Shown: piece by piece, positions 60,934-64,000 of the stretch
How positions within the stretch are numbered: position 1 is the first letter of the stretch
Layout: each line of letters opens with the position of its first letter
Assembly: GCF_013213835.1 (NCBI RefSeq)
Contig: NZ_JABSSU010000008.1
Location: 62,001 to 126,000, forward strand
Direction: 5' to 3'
DNA length: 64,000 nt
From: Winogradskyella sp.
Lineage (GTDB): Bacteria > Bacteroidota > Bacteroidia > Flavobacteriales > Flavobacteriaceae
Notes under the pieces: model-generated
What the model was told of the DNA's origin: nothing
Seen by the model: the letters and a program-made list of their open reading frames with translations, nothing else
The model's database searches: none
Made by a program: the position numbers and the translations under genes

Positions 60934-61974
60934 ATGGAAGCGAAAAAGAAAGACATACGAGCACTCACCAAAGAGCAGTTGAGAGATTTCTTTGTTAAGG
61001 AAGGTGATAAAGCTTTTAGAGGAAATCAAGTCTATGAATGGTTATGGCAAAAGTCTGCACATAGTTTTGAGGATATGACTAATATATCCTTAAAAACACG
61101 TCAGATGCTTCAGGATAATTTTGTCATCAACCATATTAAAGTAGATCAAATGCAACGCAGCTCTGATGGTACCATTAAAAATGCGGTGAGACTTCATGAT
61201 GATCTTATTGTAGAGTCTGTATTAATACCAACACCAACACGCACCACAGCCTGTGTTTCTTCTCAAGTTGGTTGCAGTCTTGATTGTAAATTCTGTGCCA
61301 CGGCGAGACTAAAGCGAATGCGTAATCTTAATCCTGATGAGATATACGATCAAGTTGTTGCTATTGATAACGAAAGTCGATTATATCATGACAGACCTTT
61401 AAGTAATATTGTATTTATGGGCATGGGTGAACCTCTTATGAATTACAATAATGTACTTAAGGCAATTGATAAAATTACATCACCAGAAGGCTTAGGCATG
61501 TCTCCAAAGCGTATTGTGGTTTCCACTTCTGGAGTGCCAAAAATGATTAAGAAAATGGCAGATGATGAAGTAAAGTTTAAACTTGCAGTATCTCTGCATT
61601 CTGCAATAGATGAGGTGCGAACTTCCATTATGCCATTTAATGCTACTTTTCCTCTTAAGGATTTAAGAGAAGCATTAGAATATTGGTATGCTAAAACCAG
61701 AAACAGAATCACATACGAGTATGTTGTTTGGAAAGGTATAAACGATAAGCAAAAAGACGTAGAGGCCTTAGTAGAGTTCTGCAAATTCTCACCAAGTAAA
61801 GTCAACCTTATAGAATATAATCCAATTGATGATGGTGAGTTTCAACAAGCTAATCCGCAAGCTTTAGATATGTATGTTAAGACTTTAGAAAAAAATAATA
61901 TAACCGTTACGGTAAGAAGAAGTAGAGGTAAAGATATTGATGCTGCTTGTGGGCAGCTCGCTAACAAGAGTTAA
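60934..61974 (+). CDS. rlmN: 23S rRNA (adenine-2503)/tRNA methyltransferase
   Basis: A 346-residue radical-SAM enzyme that methylates C2 of A2503 in 23S rRNA. The Fe-S cluster motif CSLDCKFC, the MGMGEPLMNYNNV block and the C-terminal AACGQL with the methyl-accepting Cys are intact. Length is standard. Confidence 0.95.
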   Translation: MEAKKKDIRALTKEQLRDFFVKEGDKAFRGNQVYEWLWQKSAHSFEDMTNISLKTRQMLQDNFVINHIKVDQMQRSSDGTIKNAVRLHDDLIVESVLIPTPTRTTACVSSQVGCSLDCKFCATARLKRMRNLNPDEIYDQVVAIDNESRLYHDRPLSNIVFMGMGEPLMNYNNVLKAIDKITSPEGLGMSPKRIVVSTSGVPKMIKKMADDEVKFKLAVSLHSAIDEVRTSIMPFNATFPLKDLREALEYWYAKTRNRITYEYVVWKGINDKQKDVEALVEFCKFSPSKVNLIEYNPIDDGEFQQANPQALDMYVKTLEKNNITVTVRRSRGKDIDAACGQLANKS

Positions 61975-62008
61975 TAAAAAAAAGCGGCTTTAAGCCACTT
62001 TTTTTTAT
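61975..62008. terminator. Bidirectional terminator between rlmN and a T9SS cargo gene
   Basis: A-run, then AAGCGGCTT and AAGCCACTT forming a stem with G-U tolerance, then a T-run. It serves both convergent genes. Confidence 0.85.
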
Positions 62009-62025
62009 TAATGAATAATGTTATG

Positions 62026-63672
62026 TTAGTTTTTCACGAATTTAAACGTCGATGTGCCATTAGCTGTATTAATTTTTGCTAAATATACACCATCATTTAA
62101 TGCTGATACATCTATGCTTACAGATGTGTCAGTAAGTGAATTGTTAACAACACTCTTTCCTAAAACAGAGTAAATTTCAATTCCCGTAAAAGCTATGGTT
62201 TCAGATGAAATATTTAAAGTTTTTAAACTTTTGTTGTAAAAGTGAGTGAAGCTGTTTTGGTCGAATTCATCAATACTTAATGGTTGGCTAGTGATACTTA
62301 AATCATCCACAAAAATAGTGTTGGCAAGTGCCACTCCTGCAAGAACATCTGTTCTATCATGTATCCCAAAATAGTAGTCTCCGTCAGCGGGAGGATTAAA
62401 TGCTGATCCAGTTCTTAGTGTATACGTTACATTATCTACATCATCAAAAGAACCAAGTACAGAAGTACCCATACCATCATTTGTTGCAGCAACTACAATA
62501 TCAAAATCTTTTGCTGGTCTTGTTGGTTCAGCTGCAGCCAACGTTCTTTGTTGGAAAGAAAATATATACTCGTTAGCCGTGGTTAAAGGAAAAGGTCCAA
62601 CAAAGATTATTGCATCCGCCGGATCAGCTACAGTTGTATTATTTGAGAAAAATGTAGTTACCCCACTATTCGCAAAATCATTAGTGTCGTCACCATCAGA
62701 TAGGTCGTCTTGTGAAAAATTCCATACACCAGTACCAGCAAAAGTAATGGCTTTGTTTACAAAGAAGTTTTGGTTAGAAGCAAACTCAAAATCTTCGTTA
62801 TACGGCAAAGTACTTAAGTCAGGACTAGTGCCAAACCCCGCTTCTACCCAGTTAGAGAAACCATCAGCCCCACAATTTTGTCTTACAAACAGATCGTAAG
62901 AAACTCCTGGTGTTAGATTAGTAAATTGATATGAGTCGCCAGCTGAAATTGTAGCCGTATTTCCACCACTACCCTGAGTATAAGGGAATTCACCCCATTC
63001 AAGTTCAAAATCTCCTGTAATATCTATCGTTATATCGGCAGTTGTTGTACTAAAATCAACCCAGCTTACAGCAGGGTCAACACAAGAAGGGGCGGTAACT
63101 ACAATATTATCAATGGCCCATCCCCAGGCCCAATCTCCAGTCCATCTAAATCGTACTTGTGCATTAGCAACACCGGTTAATTCAGTGGATACATCTATAG
63201 TCTCCAATCCAAATGAACTATCGGTTTGAGAAGCTCCAGTATAATTGGCAACCTCAATCCAAGTTGTTCCATTAAAAACTTCAACAAATCCTTGTCCGCC
63301 ATATCCAGCCGTAAAGAAGTGATTAAAAGAAAGTAATACATTCGACGCAGTAGATACATCAAACGATGGACTTTCTAAAGCCGTGTTTTCTGCATTACCG
63401 TCATTTCCAAGAGCATCACTATTAAATAATGCATAAGTACCTGCTAGTAAACCATTATCATAAAGAATAGTATTAGGTGAATTATATCCCACAGCGTCTC
63501 CATCAGAAGCACTAACCCATGATCCACCCATCGGTGCGATTTCGTTGTTTGTCCATCCAGTAGGTGGAAAAGCACCAAAAGGCCCGCCGCCTTCAAAATC
63601 CTCGGATAATACTTGTCCAAACATTAAACTTGAGGTAAAGAATAATGTCATCAATAATGTAATTTTCTTCAT
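62026..63672 (-). CDS. Secreted T9SS cargo protein with MAM-like, FnIII-like modules
   Basis: A 548-residue exported protein: signal peptide about 1-19 (LMFGQ), a jelly-roll domain of the cleaved-adhesin/choice-of-anchor J type (about 20-195, with FPPTGWTNNE and WAWGWAIDNIVV), a fibronectin type III-like segment (about 196-280, LTPGVSYDLFVRQNC), a second jelly-roll-like region (about 290-460), and a T9SS type A sorting domain (about 475-548, ending TSTFKFVKN). Adhesion or glycan binding at the surface is inferred. No catalytic motif seen. Confidence 0.8.
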   Translation of the reverse strand: MKKITLLMTLFFTSSLMFGQVLSEDFEGGGPFGAFPPTGWTNNEIAPMGGSWVSASDGDAVGYNSPNTILYDNGLLAGTYALFNSDALGNDGNAENTALESPSFDVSTASNVLLSFNHFFTAGYGGQGFVEVFNGTTWIEVANYTGASQTDSSFGLETIDVSTELTGVANAQVRFRWTGDWAWGWAIDNIVVTAPSCVDPAVSWVDFSTTTADITIDITGDFELEWGEFPYTQGSGGNTATISAGDSYQFTNLTPGVSYDLFVRQNCGADGFSNWVEAGFGTSPDLSTLPYNEDFEFASNQNFFVNKAITFAGTGVWNFSQDDLSDGDDTNDFANSGVTTFFSNNTTVADPADAIIFVGPFPLTTANEYIFSFQQRTLAAAEPTRPAKDFDIVVAATNDGMGTSVLGSFDDVDNVTYTLRTGSAFNPPADGDYYFGIHDRTDVLAGVALANTIFVDDLSITSQPLSIDEFDQNSFTHFYNKSLKTLNISSETIAFTGIEIYSVLGKSVVNNSLTDTSVSIDVSALNDGVYLAKINTANGTSTFKFVKN

Positions 63673-63809
63673 AAATGTTAGTTTTAAGATTAATTTAATT
63701 GGTCTAAAGTTACAATAAATTCTTACCTGCTAATGTTAAATCTGTAAAATTCACATTTTGTCGATATAAACTCCTTTTATTTGTAATTTAGCAGTCATTT
63801 TGAGTTAAA

Positions 63810-64000
63810 ATGAAGATTACTGAACAAATAAAGCAGCCCATTGCTTATGAAATGGAACTTTTTGAACAAAAGTTTCAGCTTTCCATGGCAAGTAAAGTGG
63901 CGTTACTTAATAGAATTACTCATTACATCGTCAATCGCAAAGGAAAACAAATGCGACCAATGTTTGTGTTTTTGGTAGCCAAAATGCTAAACAATGGTAA
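63810..64000 (+). CDS. Polyprenyl diphosphate synthase, 5' part
   Basis: The first 63 codons of a gene cut by the window end. The block GKQMRPMFVFLVAKML is the N-terminal signature of trans-isoprenyl diphosphate synthases (octaprenyl type, quinone side chains). A possible -7 element TAATTTAG lies at 63784-63791. The Asp-rich motifs are beyond the window, so chain length cannot be judged. Confidence 0.8.
   Translation, partial: MKITEQIKQPIAYEMELFEQKFQLSMASKVALLNRITHYIVNRKGKQMRPMFVFLVAKMLNNG

Noticed and set aside
1..64000. tRNA or rRNA genes
   Set aside because: I looked for cloverleaf ends and rRNA-like conserved stretches in the gaps and saw none. A tRNAscan run would be decisive.

Overview
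The window reads as a chromosomal segment of a low-GC marine flavobacterium (phylum Bacteroidota, family Flavobacteriaceae, possibly near Winogradskyella or Psychroserpens; the genus is a guess). The grounds are three secreted proteins with type IX secretion (T9SS) sorting domains, gldA, GLPGLI-family proteins, a DUF5686/CarboxypepD-reg outer-membrane barrel, lipoproteins with charged residues after the lipobox Cys, no Shine-Dalgarno pattern, and many promoters of the Bacteroidota type (TTG, about 19 nt, then TAnnTTTG). I saw no tRNA, rRNA, CRISPR array, transposase or phage gene.

Layout. 0-7.4 kb: a T9SS cargo protein, a DUF255 thioredoxin-like lipoprotein, a second T9SS cargo, a LacI-type regulator and the Kdo transferase waaA. 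7.4-14 kb: a sugar aminotransferase, galE, lspA, fabD, a membrane-anchored dihydrofolate reductase fusion, a glycogen-binding-like small protein, a TonB C-terminal-like protein and thyA. 14-26.5 kb: a nucleoside transporter, a bifunctional-nuclease homologue, etfBA, the pyruvate dehydrogenase E1 beta gene, a DUF5686 barrel, soluble and membrane pyrophosphatases and an App1-like phosphatase. 26.5-43 kb, the accessory part: a deoxynucleoside kinase, a two-component system, a secreted small protein, three GLPGLI paralogues, a TonB-receptor-like barrel, then three paralogous putative surface lipoproteins plus one small relative, with clear signs of duplication. 43-64 kb: metK behind a SAM-II-type riboswitch, a PagL-like deacylase, a DUF2807 lipoprotein, gldA, the phenylalanine/tyrosine operon behind a textbook attenuator, rsgA-dtd, two DUF3857 proteins, a MazG-like protein, aroA, queA, rlmN, a third T9SS cargo and the start of a polyprenyl synthase gene.

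How it works together. The aromatic operon (pheA, aminotransferase, tyrA, DAHP synthase-chorismate mutase) is preceded by a 16-residue leader peptide whose last ten residues include YYNWFYFFF, and by mutually exclusive antiterminator and terminator hairpins. metK has a leader with the conserved SAM-II blocks AUUUG, UUGCA, UUAAA and GCUAAAG in order, interrupted by an extra hairpin. Three GTTAAC-like repeats spaced exactly 10 bp lie between the divergent two-component system and the GLPGLI/barrel cluster, which suggests that the response regulator controls both sides.

Two places preserve the 3' end of a neighbouring gene as a detached fragment: the DUF255 gene (fragment 4924-5043) and the barrel gene (fragment 38474-38653). 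The second is best explained by tandem duplication of a 2.24-kb unit that also multiplied the surface lipoprotein gene. Two of the lipoprotein paralogues share 315 bp with one mismatch inside more diverged sequence, which points to gene conversion. All identities were read by eye.
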